Program-made: the position numbers and the translations under genes
Shown here: positions 1 through 8,236 of the stretch, piece after piece
Position numbering within the stretch: the first letter of the stretch is position 1
Layout: each line of letters starts with the position of its first letter
The notes under the pieces: generated by a model
Databases searched by the model: none
What the model was told of the DNA's origin: nothing
The model's input: only the letters and a program-made list of their open reading frames with translations
NCBI RefSeq assembly: GCF_000238355.1
Contig: NZ_AHCA01000001.1
Coordinates: 434,001 to 498,000, forward strand
Direction of reading: 5' to 3'
DNA length: 64,000 bases
DNA from: Pseudoalteromonas haloplanktis ATCC 14393
GTDB lineage: Bacteria > Pseudomonadota > Gammaproteobacteria > Enterobacterales > Alteromonadaceae

Positions 1-131
1 CGTTGTTTCGATAACCACAGCATCAAAATAAGCACTGTCGCTATAGGTAAATTTGCCCTATTTTCAAAGAGTAAAGCCATAAACCAAACACTTTGGAACA
101 GTGCAAAATTAATAACCGAGTGCAATATCAT
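1..131 (-). CDS. DUF2878-like membrane protein, N-terminal fragment
   Basis: Only the first 43 codons are in the window; the gene runs off the left edge. The frame opens with ATG at 131 and reads a hydrophobic stretch containing NFALFQSVWF and a second segment LPIATVLILMLWL, i.e. two membrane helices. The start lies inside the 3' end of cfa (23-nt overlap), so it is translationally tied to that gene and is probably the next member of the ChrR operon. DUF2878 proteins begin in this way and are known neighbours of cfa/DUF1365 in marine gammaproteobacteria. That assignment rests on the short N-terminus and on context only; the frame itself is open and plausible. Confidence 0.5.
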   Translation of the reverse strand, partial: MILHSVINFALFQSVWFMALLFENRANLPIATVLILMLWLSKQ

Positions 132-1371
132 CACCAGAGTGGCTAAATCGGGGCTTACGCGCCACTAAGTGCACAGTACTGGTTGCACGGGTACGAAATG
201 CCCCTTCGCAATACGCTAGATAGAACAACCATAAACGGTAAAAACGCTGATCAAACTTTACTTTGTCAATCTCTGGCCAGCTTGCAATAAACCGAGTACG
301 CCAATCAGCCAAGGTTCTAGCGTAGTGGACACCAATGTCTTTAATACTGTGTACGACCATATCGGTTTGCTGTTTAATTTGCTTATTCATTTCATCTATG
401 CAGGGCAAACAGCCACCAGGGAAAATATATTGCTGAATAAAATCGGAGTTTTTTAAATAATGCTGATAGCGTTGATCACCAATAGTGATTGCTTGGATCA
501 ACATTGCACCAGAGTCTTTCAATAACGCATTACACTTTTGAAAGAAGCCGGGTAAGAATTCATGGCCGACAGCTTCAATCATCTCTATTGAAACCAGCTT
601 GTCGTAACGCCCTTCAAGCAGACGGTAATCTTGTTTCAACAATGTAATTTTATCTGCAAGCCCTAATTCGGCTATTTTTTGTGCCACATAAGCGTGTTGT
701 TCATCTGAGATTGTCGTAGTCGTAACATGGCAACCATAATGAGTAGCAGCATGAATAGCAAACGCCCCCCAGCCTGTGCCAATTTCAATTACAGTGTCTC
801 CTTGCTGTAAATCAACTTGCTGACAAATTAAGTCCAATTTGTAACTTTGCGCTTGCTCAAGCGTTGCCTCTTTCGTGGGGTAAACAGCGCACGAATACAG
901 CATTTCAGTGCTTAAAAACGATGAATAAAGATCATTGCCTAAATCATAATGGGCGACTATGTTCTTTTTCGAACCGTGTTGCGAGTTTTTATTTTTAAAG
1001 TGATTAAGACGAAAATAAAGATTGCTAAAAAACGCAAATTTTTTCTCAAACGCATCCAGCTCAGCCTGATTTATCGCAAAAATCTCAATCAATGCGGTTA
1101 AATTATCGCAATCCCAATGACCTAGAATGTAAGATTCCCCCGCACCAACACTTCCAGATAAAGCAAATGCTTTATACATTAAGGCATCATGCACAGTTAA
1201 CTGCACCTTCAACTTACTTTGATGGTCGCCAAAATGAACAACCTCATTACCATGTACTAAGGTAATATGGCCTACCTTTAGGCTATTAAACGCACCAAAA
1301 ACAAGTTTTTTATATACTTTGATTAGCCAATCGTGCGATTGCCCACTTTCTAAACTGGACACTTTTTCCAT
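109..1371 (-). CDS. cfa: Cyclopropane-fatty-acyl-phospholipid synthase family
   Basis: SAM-dependent methyltransferase of 420 aa that acts on double bonds of membrane phospholipid acyl chains. The N-terminal third is the lipid-binding part. A signature AHYDLGNDLYSSFLS is followed by the SAM-binding loop VIEIGTGWGAFAIHAA and then by the C-terminal QYIFPGGCLP motif typical of the Cfa family. Length matches the family. The ATG at 1371 has an AGGTGAA ribosome site. It follows DUF1365 by 28 nt in the sigma-E/ChrR operon. Family members can make cyclopropane rings or, as with UfaM of Rhodobacter, methylate unsaturated chains on the way to furan fatty acids; the sequence alone does not tell which. 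Confidence 0.93.
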   Translation of the reverse strand: MEKVSSLESGQSHDWLIKVYKKLVFGAFNSLKVGHITLVHGNEVVHFGDHQSKLKVQLTVHDALMYKAFALSGSVGAGESYILGHWDCDNLTALIEIFAINQAELDAFEKKFAFFSNLYFRLNHFKNKNSQHGSKKNIVAHYDLGNDLYSSFLSTEMLYSCAVYPTKEATLEQAQSYKLDLICQQVDLQQGDTVIEIGTGWGAFAIHAATHYGCHVTTTTISDEQHAYVAQKIAELGLADKITLLKQDYRLLEGRYDKLVSIEMIEAVGHEFLPGFFQKCNALLKDSGAMLIQAITIGDQRYQHYLKNSDFIQQYIFPGGCLPCIDEMNKQIKQQTDMVVHSIKDIGVHYARTLADWRTRFIASWPEIDKVKFDQRFYRLWLFYLAYCEGAFRTRATSTVHLVARKPRFSHSGDDIALGY

Positions 1372-1400
1372 AATTTCACCTAAAATTTAATTACAGTATC

Positions 1401-2144
1401 TCAACCGCCGTTACCTGAATGACCAATAAATGGCACACGTTTACAAAGCAACTTAAAAGCATGAACGTAAATACCTTTAAAAATACTCCACGTCATTGCT
1501 GGGAACTGTTTTAATAAACGACTGATCGCAGCCTTTGTTAATGTGTGTCGCTCAAGCCGTAAAGTGGCATCAAACAACAGCTGGTCATCTTTTTTATTTT
1601 CAATATGTATCATGGTGTTATCTTTATTAAAGCGGATATGCCAATGATAGTTCATATCAAGATCCATAAAGGGTGATACGGAAAAAGCTTTTTTAAAGTT
1701 CACTTTTTTTGCAAGTGGCACTAAATAATAGTGTCTTTCGTTCCACGGCGTGTTGCTCACCTCAGCAACCATGTGGGTAAAGTCACCGGTTGCCGTTTGG
1801 TAAAAATAGAAATTTACTGGGCTGAAATACACCCCTAAACAGCGTAATTGCCCTAACATATAAACATGAGTAAATGACTCTGATACGCCAAGCTGAGCAA
1901 TTCTAGTAAGTGCGCGTTGGCTAATGGTGTGTTGTGGTTGCTCTGCGTATGCTAGGTAATCTTGTTGGCAAAATTTTAGGGCCTTAAAACCTTTCGTGCC
2001 CAACCAAGGGTGAACGCCATCTAAACTATCCGGTTCCATTAAATCAACCCACATCATATACATAGGGTACTTAAATTGATGTGCTTTAACAGCAAATCGG
2101 CGATGCTTAACATCGCCAACATAAACCGCGCTAGTCAAACTCAA
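1401..2144 (-). CDS. DUF1365 family protein
   Basis: A 247-aa protein of the DUF1365 family, recognised by VYVGDVKHRR near the N-terminus, the FSPVNFYFYQ block near residue 110 and the EVSNTPWNERHYY block near 130. The biochemical function is not established. DUF1365 genes almost always sit between an FAD amine-oxidase-like gene and a cfa-type methyltransferase, and the order is the same here. In Rhodobacter the corresponding block belongs to the RpoE/ChrR singlet-oxygen regulon. It overlaps the upstream flavoprotein gene by 14 nt, so the two are probably co-translated. A role in modifying membrane acyl chains is inferred from context. Confidence 0.88.
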   Translation of the reverse strand: MSLTSAVYVGDVKHRRFAVKAHQFKYPMYMMWVDLMEPDSLDGVHPWLGTKGFKALKFCQQDYLAYAEQPQHTISQRALTRIAQLGVSESFTHVYMLGQLRCLGVYFSPVNFYFYQTATGDFTHMVAEVSNTPWNERHYYLVPLAKKVNFKKAFSVSPFMDLDMNYHWHIRFNKDNTMIHIENKKDDQLLFDATLRLERHTLTKAAISRLLKQFPAMTWSIFKGIYVHAFKLLCKRVPFIGHSGNGG

Positions 2145-3387
2145 CCCCTAATTGACGTGCGACATCAACTGCACTTTTCACACCATCTTCATGAAAACCG
2201 TTGTACCAGTACGCACCGCAGAAAAAGCTATTATTTTCACCATCAATCAATGGTTTTTGCTTTTGAGCTGCAATCGATGCTTTGTTAAACACCGGGTGAT
2301 GGTAAGTAAATTCCCGTAAAATTTTAGCTCTATCAATACCGTCACGATAATTTAAGCTCACGCAAAACTGAGTATCGCTGTGTATTCCTTGTAAAATATT
2401 CATTTGGTAAGTGACCACTGCGGCGTTGTCGGTGTGATCATTTAACAAGTAATTCCAACTGGCCCACGCTGCTTTTCGCTTTGGTAATAAACTCGTGTCA
2501 GTGTGTAGGATCACTGAGTTTTCAGTGTACGGAATGGCACCAAGTACAGTTTGTTCATCCATAGTTGGCTCATCCATTAAGGCCAGCGCTTGGTCTGAAT
2601 GACAGGCAAAAATCACTTTATCAAAGGTTTCAGTACGCCCGTCAGCAAACTCTATAGTAACAATCTGCTCATTTCGTTTTACTGTTTTGATGTGACTATT
2701 GAGCTGAATTTTGTCGGCAAACCCTTTAATTAATGGCGCGATGTATTCACGAGAACCACCGGGGATCACATACCACTGTGGACGATTAGTAATATCTAAT
2801 AGGCCATGGTTAAAAAAGAACTTTACAAAAAATTCAACACCCACATTGCTCATTTCTTTAATGCTGGTAGACCAAATCGCCGCGCCCATGGGCAAAATAT
2901 AATGGTAGCGAAAGAACTCGTTAAAGCCATGTTGATCAAGCAAGGCGCCTAATGTTTGCCCTTGTTGGTATTGATTAGCTGCGTGTAATGACTTACACAG
3001 TTTATTAAAACGCACAATATCGCTGAGCAATTTCCAAAACCGAGGACGAAAGATATTACGCTTTTGGGCAAATAAACTAGTAAAGGTATGGCCATTGTAT
3101 TCAAAACCCGTTTGTTCATTATGAACACTAAAACTCATTTGGGTGGGTTGGCGATTAACCCCAATACGCGCTAGTAACTTCTCAAAATTGGGGTAAGTAC
3201 GGTCATTAAATACAATAAAACCGGTGTCTACAGCGTATTCTCGTCCATCGACCTGAACATCGACAGTCGCGGTGTGCCCACCAATGTAATTGTTTTTTTC
3301 AAATACCGTTATATCGTACTTTTTATGCAGTAACTGTGCACAGCTTAAGCCGGCTATACCCGACCCTATAATGGCGACTTTTTTCAA
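2131..3387 (-). CDS. FAD-dependent amine-oxidase-like oxidoreductase
   Basis: A flavoprotein of about 418 aa. The dinucleotide-binding motif VAIIGSGIAGLSCAQLL lies at the very N-terminus, followed by the FAD ribose contact VFEKNNYIGGHT. It belongs to the amine-oxidase/phytoene-desaturase superfamily, in the subgroup linked to cfa and DUF1365. I place the start at the TTG at 3387 rather than an upstream ATG (3444): it is preceded by AAAAGGA at good spacing, it overlaps the SDR stop as TTGA, and it puts the FAD motif where relatives have it. The ATG start would add 19 residues that overlap the SDR gene. Substrate unknown; desaturation or oxidation of a lipid chain is the likely chemistry by analogy with the Rhodobacter lipid genes. 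Confidence 0.88.
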   Translation of the reverse strand: MKKVAIIGSGIAGLSCAQLLHKKYDITVFEKNNYIGGHTATVDVQVDGREYAVDTGFIVFNDRTYPNFEKLLARIGVNRQPTQMSFSVHNEQTGFEYNGHTFTSLFAQKRNIFRPRFWKLLSDIVRFNKLCKSLHAANQYQQGQTLGALLDQHGFNEFFRYHYILPMGAAIWSTSIKEMSNVGVEFFVKFFFNHGLLDITNRPQWYVIPGGSREYIAPLIKGFADKIQLNSHIKTVKRNEQIVTIEFADGRTETFDKVIFACHSDQALALMDEPTMDEQTVLGAIPYTENSVILHTDTSLLPKRKAAWASWNYLLNDHTDNAAVVTYQMNILQGIHSDTQFCVSLNYRDGIDRAKILREFTYHHPVFNKASIAAQKQKPLIDGENNSFFCGAYWYNGFHEDGVKSAVDVARQLGVEFD

Positions 3388-4094
3388 CGGGTTAATCCTT
3401 TTGCAAGTTTTAGCCATAGCGACAATGGCAGGATACGTAAACATTTTAAAATGAGGGTAAATCGATAAGGAAAATGCACTTCTTTACGTCTTTTTGCCAC
3501 GCCTTTAATAATATAATCAGCTGCTTTTTCAGCTGTTACAGCCATGGGCATTGGAAAGTCATTTTTGTCTGTTAGTGGTGTTTTCACAAAGCCTGGGTGC
3601 ACTAACGTGACATCAATATCGTTTAAATCTATAGCCAAACTTTTCGCCAAATAGCTGACTCCCGCTTTTGACGCGCCATAGGCTTGAGAGCGTGGCAGTG
3701 GTAAATAAGTGACACTTGAACTGACCAGTACCAGCTGGCCGCCGGGTTTAATTTTAGGTAGCAGTGCCTCTAAGCAATAACCCATACTGAGTAAATTGGT
3801 TGTGACAACGCGGGTAAATAAACTGCTATCAAAATTACGTGCATCGTCAACATATTCACAATTTCCTGCATTTAAAATCACTCGGTCTAAATCAGGGTAA
3901 GCTGCTGTTGCAAGACGTATCTGCTGAATGTCGGTAGCATCGAATTGGCATGCTTGGATATTATCAAACTGTCCAAGCGCGTTTAATTTTTCCTGATTTC
4001 GACCACAGGCGATCACCGTATCACCTGCACTCGCGTATTGTTTTGCTAATTGTTCCCCGATGCCAGAGGTTGCACCTGTTATCAAAGTGATCAT
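3384..4094 (-). CDS. Short-chain dehydrogenase/reductase (SDR)
   Basis: Classical SDR of 236 aa. The cofactor loop ITGATSGIGEQLAKQYA is at residue 5, the NAG motif (LNAGNCEYV) near 75, the catalytic Ser in LVSSSVTYLP and the YGASKAG catalytic Tyr/Lys near 140. The C-terminus has a hydrophobic/basic tail (FTLILKCLRILPLSLWLKL) that may associate with membrane. Its ATG overlaps the preceding SnoaL-like gene by 4 nt (ATGA) and its stop overlaps the flavoprotein start. SDRs at this place occur in other ChrR-controlled operons. Substrate unknown. Confidence 0.9.
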   Translation of the reverse strand: MITLITGATSGIGEQLAKQYASAGDTVIACGRNQEKLNALGQFDNIQACQFDATDIQQIRLATAAYPDLDRVILNAGNCEYVDDARNFDSSLFTRVVTTNLLSMGYCLEALLPKIKPGGQLVLVSSSVTYLPLPRSQAYGASKAGVSYLAKSLAIDLNDIDVTLVHPGFVKTPLTDKNDFPMPMAVTAEKAADYIIKGVAKRRKEVHFPYRFTLILKCLRILPLSLWLKLAKGLTR

Positions 4095-4522
4095 GACTGT
4101 GCCGCCCTTTTGTCTATGTAATTAATCACAGAGCCGAGCAAAGGAACATGGCGATACAATAACGCGCCAACATCAAAGTAATCTCGATGACTAATAATCT
4201 TTTCATCAACAAACTGCAAGTGGCTGTGCCCTTCAACGCTTATCTGCTGCGCACCATTAAGTTTTGGGTGCACGTATTGCATTGTCCAGTACACAAAGGC
4301 CTTATCGTCAGTGCTAATTGCATCACTGATAGTAAATTGGCAATAAGAAAGGTTACTATAAAGACCTGAAAAGTAGTTTGTTAGTTCAGTTAAGCCAGTT
4401 ACCTGATGCAGAGGATCTTTAAATGTAATATCTTGGTGGTAAATCTGATTCAATAAACATAAATTATCTTTATTGAGTGACTGATAAACCTCAATAAATT
4501 TTTCCGTTTTGTGATTACCCAT
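4091..4522 (-). CDS. SnoaL-like / NTF2-fold protein
   Basis: About 143 aa; the alpha+beta pattern with FIEVYQSL, DITFKDPLHQV and VYWTMQYVHP fits the SnoaL-like NTF2 cone fold, a family of small-molecule isomerases, hydrolases and binding proteins. I use the ATG at 4522, which has AAGG six bases upstream, rather than one seven codons earlier that would overlap the photolyase gene by 20 nt. It is placed directly after phr and overlaps the SDR gene by 4 nt. The same small gene is found between phr and the SDR in related operons, but I know of no proven activity. Confidence 0.8.
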   Translation of the reverse strand: MGNHKTEKFIEVYQSLNKDNLCLLNQIYHQDITFKDPLHQVTGLTELTNYFSGLYSNLSYCQFTISDAISTDDKAFVYWTMQYVHPKLNGAQQISVEGHSHLQFVDEKIISHRDYFDVGALLYRHVPLLGSVINYIDKRAAQS

Positions 4523-4523
4523 A

Positions 4524-5918
4524 TCATACCTTAAATGCGTCAAGTGCTCGTTGTCGAGCCGCTTTATGATCTACAATTGCTGGCCAGTACTGATTTTTAT
4601 CGCTTCCCTGCAATGCTAAATAAATATGCGGAAAATGAATATGCTTGCTCGGTACCGACGTAAGCTCCGGTACATACTTACGAATGAACTCCCCTTCTGG
4701 ATCAAAACGTTCGCTTTGGGTAATGGGATTAAATATTCTGAAATAAGGCTGCGCATCACAACCGGTACTGGCAGCCCATTGCCAGCCGCCATTGTTTGAG
4801 GCAAGATCACCGTCAATTAGATGCTGCATAAAAAAACGCTCACCTTTGCGCCAGTCAATCAGCAAATGTTTGGTTAAAAAGCTAGCGACCACCATACGTA
4901 ATCGGTTATGCATCCAACCTGTCTGTTGCAATTGCCGCATCGCGGCATCAACCAGTGGGTAGCCCGTTTTACCTTGGCACCAAGCAGTAAAATCAGCATC
5001 GTCGCTGCGCCACTGAACGGGATCATACTTTTCATTAAAGTTTTGGTACTTATTGAGTTTTGGGTAAGCCACGATTAAATGCCGATAAAACTCACGCCAT
5101 ACTAATTCATTCACCCAAGTAAATAAGTTGCTTTTAGAGCTGCTCAATACATCGATATGCTCTTGCTGTACCAAAGCGATTAATTGATAAACAGACACTA
5201 CCCCCAACGCTAAATATGGACTTAAGCCCGATGTGCCTTTAATACTTGGAATATCTCGCTGATCTTTATAACTGAGTAACTTCTCGTTGATAAAACGGCT
5301 ACAAATTTGACTAAGCGACTGGTCATCCACAGGCCATTTATGGGAAGAATTATCAGTGCTCAGTAATGCACAGCTCTGCCACGTAATTGGGCTGAACATG
5401 GTCGGTGGGGTCGTAAAATAAAAGTGTGAATCTTGATACTGTTTTAACCAGGCATTTTTAAATGGCGTAAATACTTTAAACATTTCGCCGCTTTGATTAA
5501 GCACAGTGCCCGGTGGCGCTATTACATCACCATCAAATAACAATAATGAGGTTCCAATTTCATCACCATGTTTTAAAAAAGCCTGATCACGCTTAACTTC
5601 GTTAATTTCATACTCTTTATTTGCATAGACACTTGATACTGCATGTTGCTGACAAAAGGCCGTTAACCGCTGAATGCAGCCGCTATAATCAACACCATCA
5701 ATAATATGCAATTTAATGCCATTATCAGCCAATAATTGACCTAAGTAATCGAGTCTGCGTTTTAGTAAATCAATCTGGATAGGCGCAACACCATGACACT
5801 GCCATTGTTGCTCCGTGATGAAAAAAACAGCATTCTTACAGCCATTTTCAATAGCTTGATAAAGGGCCTGATTATTAAAAAGGCGCAGATCGCGCCTAAA
5901 CCAAAATACAGTGTTCAT
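4524..5918 (-). CDS. phrB: Deoxyribodipyrimidine photolyase (CPD class I)
   Basis: A 464-aa cryptochrome/photolyase family enzyme that uses blue light to split cyclobutane pyrimidine dimers. The N-terminal antenna domain starts with FWFRRDLRLFNNQAL. The FAD domain has WVNELVWREFYRHL, then MHNRLRMVVASFLTKHLLIDW and SNNGGWQWAASTGCDAQPYFRIFNP, the conserved flavin and lesion-binding regions. Length equals that of E. coli PhrB. The ATG overlaps the stop of the DUF523/DUF1722 gene by one base (TAATG). Its place in a sigma-E/ChrR operon couples DNA repair to the light-stress response, as in Rhodobacter and Vibrio. Confidence 0.97.
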   Translation of the reverse strand: MNTVFWFRRDLRLFNNQALYQAIENGCKNAVFFITEQQWQCHGVAPIQIDLLKRRLDYLGQLLADNGIKLHIIDGVDYSGCIQRLTAFCQQHAVSSVYANKEYEINEVKRDQAFLKHGDEIGTSLLLFDGDVIAPPGTVLNQSGEMFKVFTPFKNAWLKQYQDSHFYFTTPPTMFSPITWQSCALLSTDNSSHKWPVDDQSLSQICSRFINEKLLSYKDQRDIPSIKGTSGLSPYLALGVVSVYQLIALVQQEHIDVLSSSKSNLFTWVNELVWREFYRHLIVAYPKLNKYQNFNEKYDPVQWRSDDADFTAWCQGKTGYPLVDAAMRQLQQTGWMHNRLRMVVASFLTKHLLIDWRKGERFFMQHLIDGDLASNNGGWQWAASTGCDAQPYFRIFNPITQSERFDPEGEFIRKYVPELTSVPSKHIHFPHIYLALQGSDKNQYWPAIVDHKAARQRALDAFKV

Positions 5919-6871
5919 TAAATTCCGTAGCGTAATTTTAGTTCGTTTGGATAAGGGTTAAAGTACACTTGTTTTGCTAAGTACTCGTTTGGGTGCACTT
6001 TTAAATGATGCTTAAGCAATGTCAGCGGTACATACAATGGCACTAAACCATCGCGGTACTCATCAATTGCATCACGCAGTTCTTGCTTTTCTATTTTGGA
6101 CAGCTGCTTTTTAAAATAACCCTGTAAGTGCATCAAGGTATTACTATTATTTTTTCGAGATGCAGGCCTTTTCAATGCAGCCATCAAACCACTGATATAG
6201 CTATCTGCTAACGCTTCAAAATCACGCCCTTCGTAAGTGCCAAGTAAATTACCTAGATCACGATACGCTTGGTAATTGTGAGCCATTAACAGGTATTTAT
6301 ACTGCGCGTGAAACTGTGTTAAACGATGAACCGTTGCAGGTTGCTCGCGCAGTAGTTGCCAATTTTTGTAGGTGAACACTCGCATTACGAAGTTTTCACG
6401 TAAATGCATATCGTTTAATCGGCCATTTTCTTCACAAGGTAAGAGTGGGTTATGTGCCATTATTTGCTCAGCAAAAAAACCAACTCCTTCAGAAGTATTA
6501 CCAGTGCCGGCTTCATTGTATATTTTGATCCGCTCCATACCGCAACTTGGGCTTTTAGCGCAAAATACAAAACCACTGAGCTGTGCAGATTGCTCGGTAG
6601 CAATACGTTTGCCGTATTCGGTCAACTTTGGACCAACATCTTCACTACCATCTGGACGACACACCTTGATAGTATCACCCACTTTGACTTGTCTAATAGT
6701 CGGCCTTGGGATCGGTAACCCAATCGCAACTTCCGGACAGAAGCGTTGATACTCGACATGTTTTGCCAGCTCATCCATACAGAAGTTCGATTTTTTATGA
6801 CCACTGTCAAAGCGTACTTTTTCACCTGCAAGGCAGGCACTAATGCCAATTTTAATACTCGATTGCGCCAT
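5918..6871 (-). CDS. DUF523 and DUF1722 (YbgA-like) fusion protein
   Basis: A 317-aa protein with two parts. Residues 1 to about 150 are DUF523, with ISACLAGEKVRFDSGHK and conserved cysteines including SPSCGMERIK. Residues from about 185 to the end are DUF1722 (YbgA-like), with LTQFHAQYKYLLMAHN and NEYLAKQVYFNPYP. In E. coli ybgA lies immediately upstream of phr, and the same order holds here with a one-base overlap. The conserved cysteines could bind a metal or an iron-sulfur cluster; some relatives have been implicated in tRNA modification or photolyase support, but I regard the function as open. A 21-nt leader at its start resembles the leader of the sigma-factor gene. Confidence 0.9.
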   Translation of the reverse strand: MAQSSIKIGISACLAGEKVRFDSGHKKSNFCMDELAKHVEYQRFCPEVAIGLPIPRPTIRQVKVGDTIKVCRPDGSEDVGPKLTEYGKRIATEQSAQLSGFVFCAKSPSCGMERIKIYNEAGTGNTSEGVGFFAEQIMAHNPLLPCEENGRLNDMHLRENFVMRVFTYKNWQLLREQPATVHRLTQFHAQYKYLLMAHNYQAYRDLGNLLGTYEGRDFEALADSYISGLMAALKRPASRKNNSNTLMHLQGYFKKQLSKIEKQELRDAIDEYRDGLVPLYVPLTLLKHHLKVHPNEYLAKQVYFNPYPNELKLRYGI

Positions 6872-6891
6872 AATATTCCCAGTAAGTATTC

Positions 6892-7554
6892 CTAGTAAAT
6901 CAAACTACCAATTGGATTAAGTAACTTACTCAAGCCTTTGTTAAAGTGTAGTGCACTGCTGACAACTGTGTAGCATAAACACCCATCTTTGGTTATTGGC
7001 GTATGTTGATGACGACCATCTAACCACATAAAGTCACCAGCAACGTAATCTCCCTCTTCATCACTAAATTCGCCATCAAGTAACAGGGTTAATTCAAAAC
7101 CTGTGTGCGTATGCTCTGGGATCTCACCACCGGCGGCAATGTGCAATAAACTCGAACGCAGTGCACCGTCTTCAAGACCAATACGCGAACGCGATATTTT
7201 GCCCAGTTGCATAAACTTACTGTGCGGAATACGTGCAAGGGCCCGTGGCAATTGATAGCTATATTGTTTAGTGATAGCAACGGTTTGCGGTTGGACTTCA
7301 TACACGTCATCAACGTCATCATTTTCTGTAATTGCCGCAAGTAATGACATAGCATCAGCACTGAGCTCTTCATCAATAGCACTTTGAGGTTGAGCAAAGA
7401 TAAGCTCTGCATTTTGTGCTTCAAGTCGCTTCACTTTAGCATGACAGCATTCACACATTTCTAGATGAATTGCCACGGCAACACTCAGGCTTGCTGGCAG
7501 TGACGCATTACAATACTGCGCTAATAACGCATCGCTTGGGTGATGTTTAATCAT
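6892..7554 (-). CDS. chrR: ChrR-type zinc anti-sigma factor
   Basis: Anti-sigma factor of 220 aa that holds the ECF sigma inactive until singlet oxygen or related oxidants act on it. The N-terminal zinc anti-sigma domain has H5, H30, C34 and C37, exactly one residue offset from the zinc ligands of Rhodobacter sphaeroides ChrR. The C-terminal cupin domain has H148, H150, E154 and H184 with the same spacing as the second metal site of that protein. The ATG at 7554 has GGGAG upstream and overlaps the sigma stop by 8 nt; an earlier in-frame ATG at 7572 is less likely. Both metal sites are complete, so the protein should be functional. Confidence 0.95.
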   Translation of the reverse strand: MIKHHPSDALLAQYCNASLPASLSVAVAIHLEMCECCHAKVKRLEAQNAELIFAQPQSAIDEELSADAMSLLAAITENDDVDDVYEVQPQTVAITKQYSYQLPRALARIPHSKFMQLGKISRSRIGLEDGALRSSLLHIAAGGEIPEHTHTGFELTLLLDGEFSDEEGDYVAGDFMWLDGRHQHTPITKDGCLCYTVVSSALHFNKGLSKLLNPIGSLIY

Positions 7555-8170
7555 GGCGGTCTCCCATTTCATTGCGTAATTTTTGTAACGCTAAACGTAA
7601 ACGTGATTTCACAGTGCCTACAGGAATATTTAACTGCTCTGCTAGTTGTTCCTGTGACATATCCTGAAAATACACACCTTTAACCACGTCCCGTTGTGCT
7701 TGAGGTAACTTATCCAAGTAGTTTTTTATCTGCTGGGTTTCAAGGTGATCGCTAAATTCGTAGTCAGAGTTGGCATGTTGCTCTACCAAAGGCCAAATAT
7801 CTTCACTGATATGCTCTTCTTTATTACTTTTCATTTTTCTCAGCATATCGAAAGAGGCATTTCGCATCACGGTATATACCCAGGTGGTTGCTGCACCTTT
7901 ATCGTTATTGTACAAATGCGCTTTACGCCATACCGAGGTCAGCGTTTCTTGCACAAGCTCCATCGCTTGTGCGTCAGAATTAAATTGTTTAATACCAAAG
8001 CGTTTAATTTTAGGTGAAAAATAAGCAAATAAATAAGCAAATGCTTGTTTATCACGCTTGTCGGCGACAGCCGATAAGGCATCAGCGAGCTCTTTGCTCG
8101 GCGTTTCTGGCATGGCAGTATAGTTACCTGTGTTAGGTTCACAACGTGTAGCTGGTTGTTGACTTACCAT
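7547..8170 (-). CDS. rpoE: ECF sigma factor, RpoE/ChrR group (ECF11-like)
   Basis: A 207-aa extracytoplasmic-function sigma factor, partner of the ChrR gene that follows. Region 2 spans about residues 40-105 (LVQETLTSVWRKAHLY, ATTWVYTVMRNASFDMLRK). Region 4 is at about 150-200 with the helix-turn-helix MSQEQLAEQLNIPVGTVKSR. The ATG at 8170 is preceded by AGGAATATTAAG. The N-terminal 20 residues are poorly conserved in kind, and a second ATG 19 codons in is possible. The name rpoE here refers to the ChrR-linked factor of the Rhodobacter type, not the RseA-linked RpoE of E. coli. It probably transcribes its own operon from the promoter at 8203-8230. Confidence 0.93.
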   Translation of the reverse strand: MVSQQPATRCEPNTGNYTAMPETPSKELADALSAVADKRDKQAFAYLFAYFSPKIKRFGIKQFNSDAQAMELVQETLTSVWRKAHLYNNDKGAATTWVYTVMRNASFDMLRKMKSNKEEHISEDIWPLVEQHANSDYEFSDHLETQQIKNYLDKLPQAQRDVVKGVYFQDMSQEQLAEQLNIPVGTVKSRLRLALQKLRNEMGDRHD

Positions 8171-8202
8171 CTTAATATTCCTATAAGTATTCTTATGTGT
8201 GC

Positions 8203-8230
8203 AATACGCGGCAAAAATACAGAGGGATCA
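8203..8230 (-). promoter_or_regulatory. Candidate autoregulated sigma-E (ChrR group) promoter
   Basis: Reading the minus strand, TGATCC (8230-8225) is followed after 16 nt by CGTATT (8208-8203), about 33 nt upstream of the sigma start codon. TGATCC is the published -35 consensus of the Rhodobacter RpoE/ChrR group; the -10 is only a partial match to the expected TAnGTA-like element. Position upstream of the operon's first gene supports autoregulation. Confidence 0.6.
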
Positions 8231-8236
8231 TATTAA

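Noticed and set aside
6372-6749. A 125-codon frame on the plus strand and another at 6452-6718
   Set aside because: They lie antisense to the DUF523/DUF1722 gene, which has conserved motifs and proper coupling. No ribosome site or recognisable protein; shadow frames.
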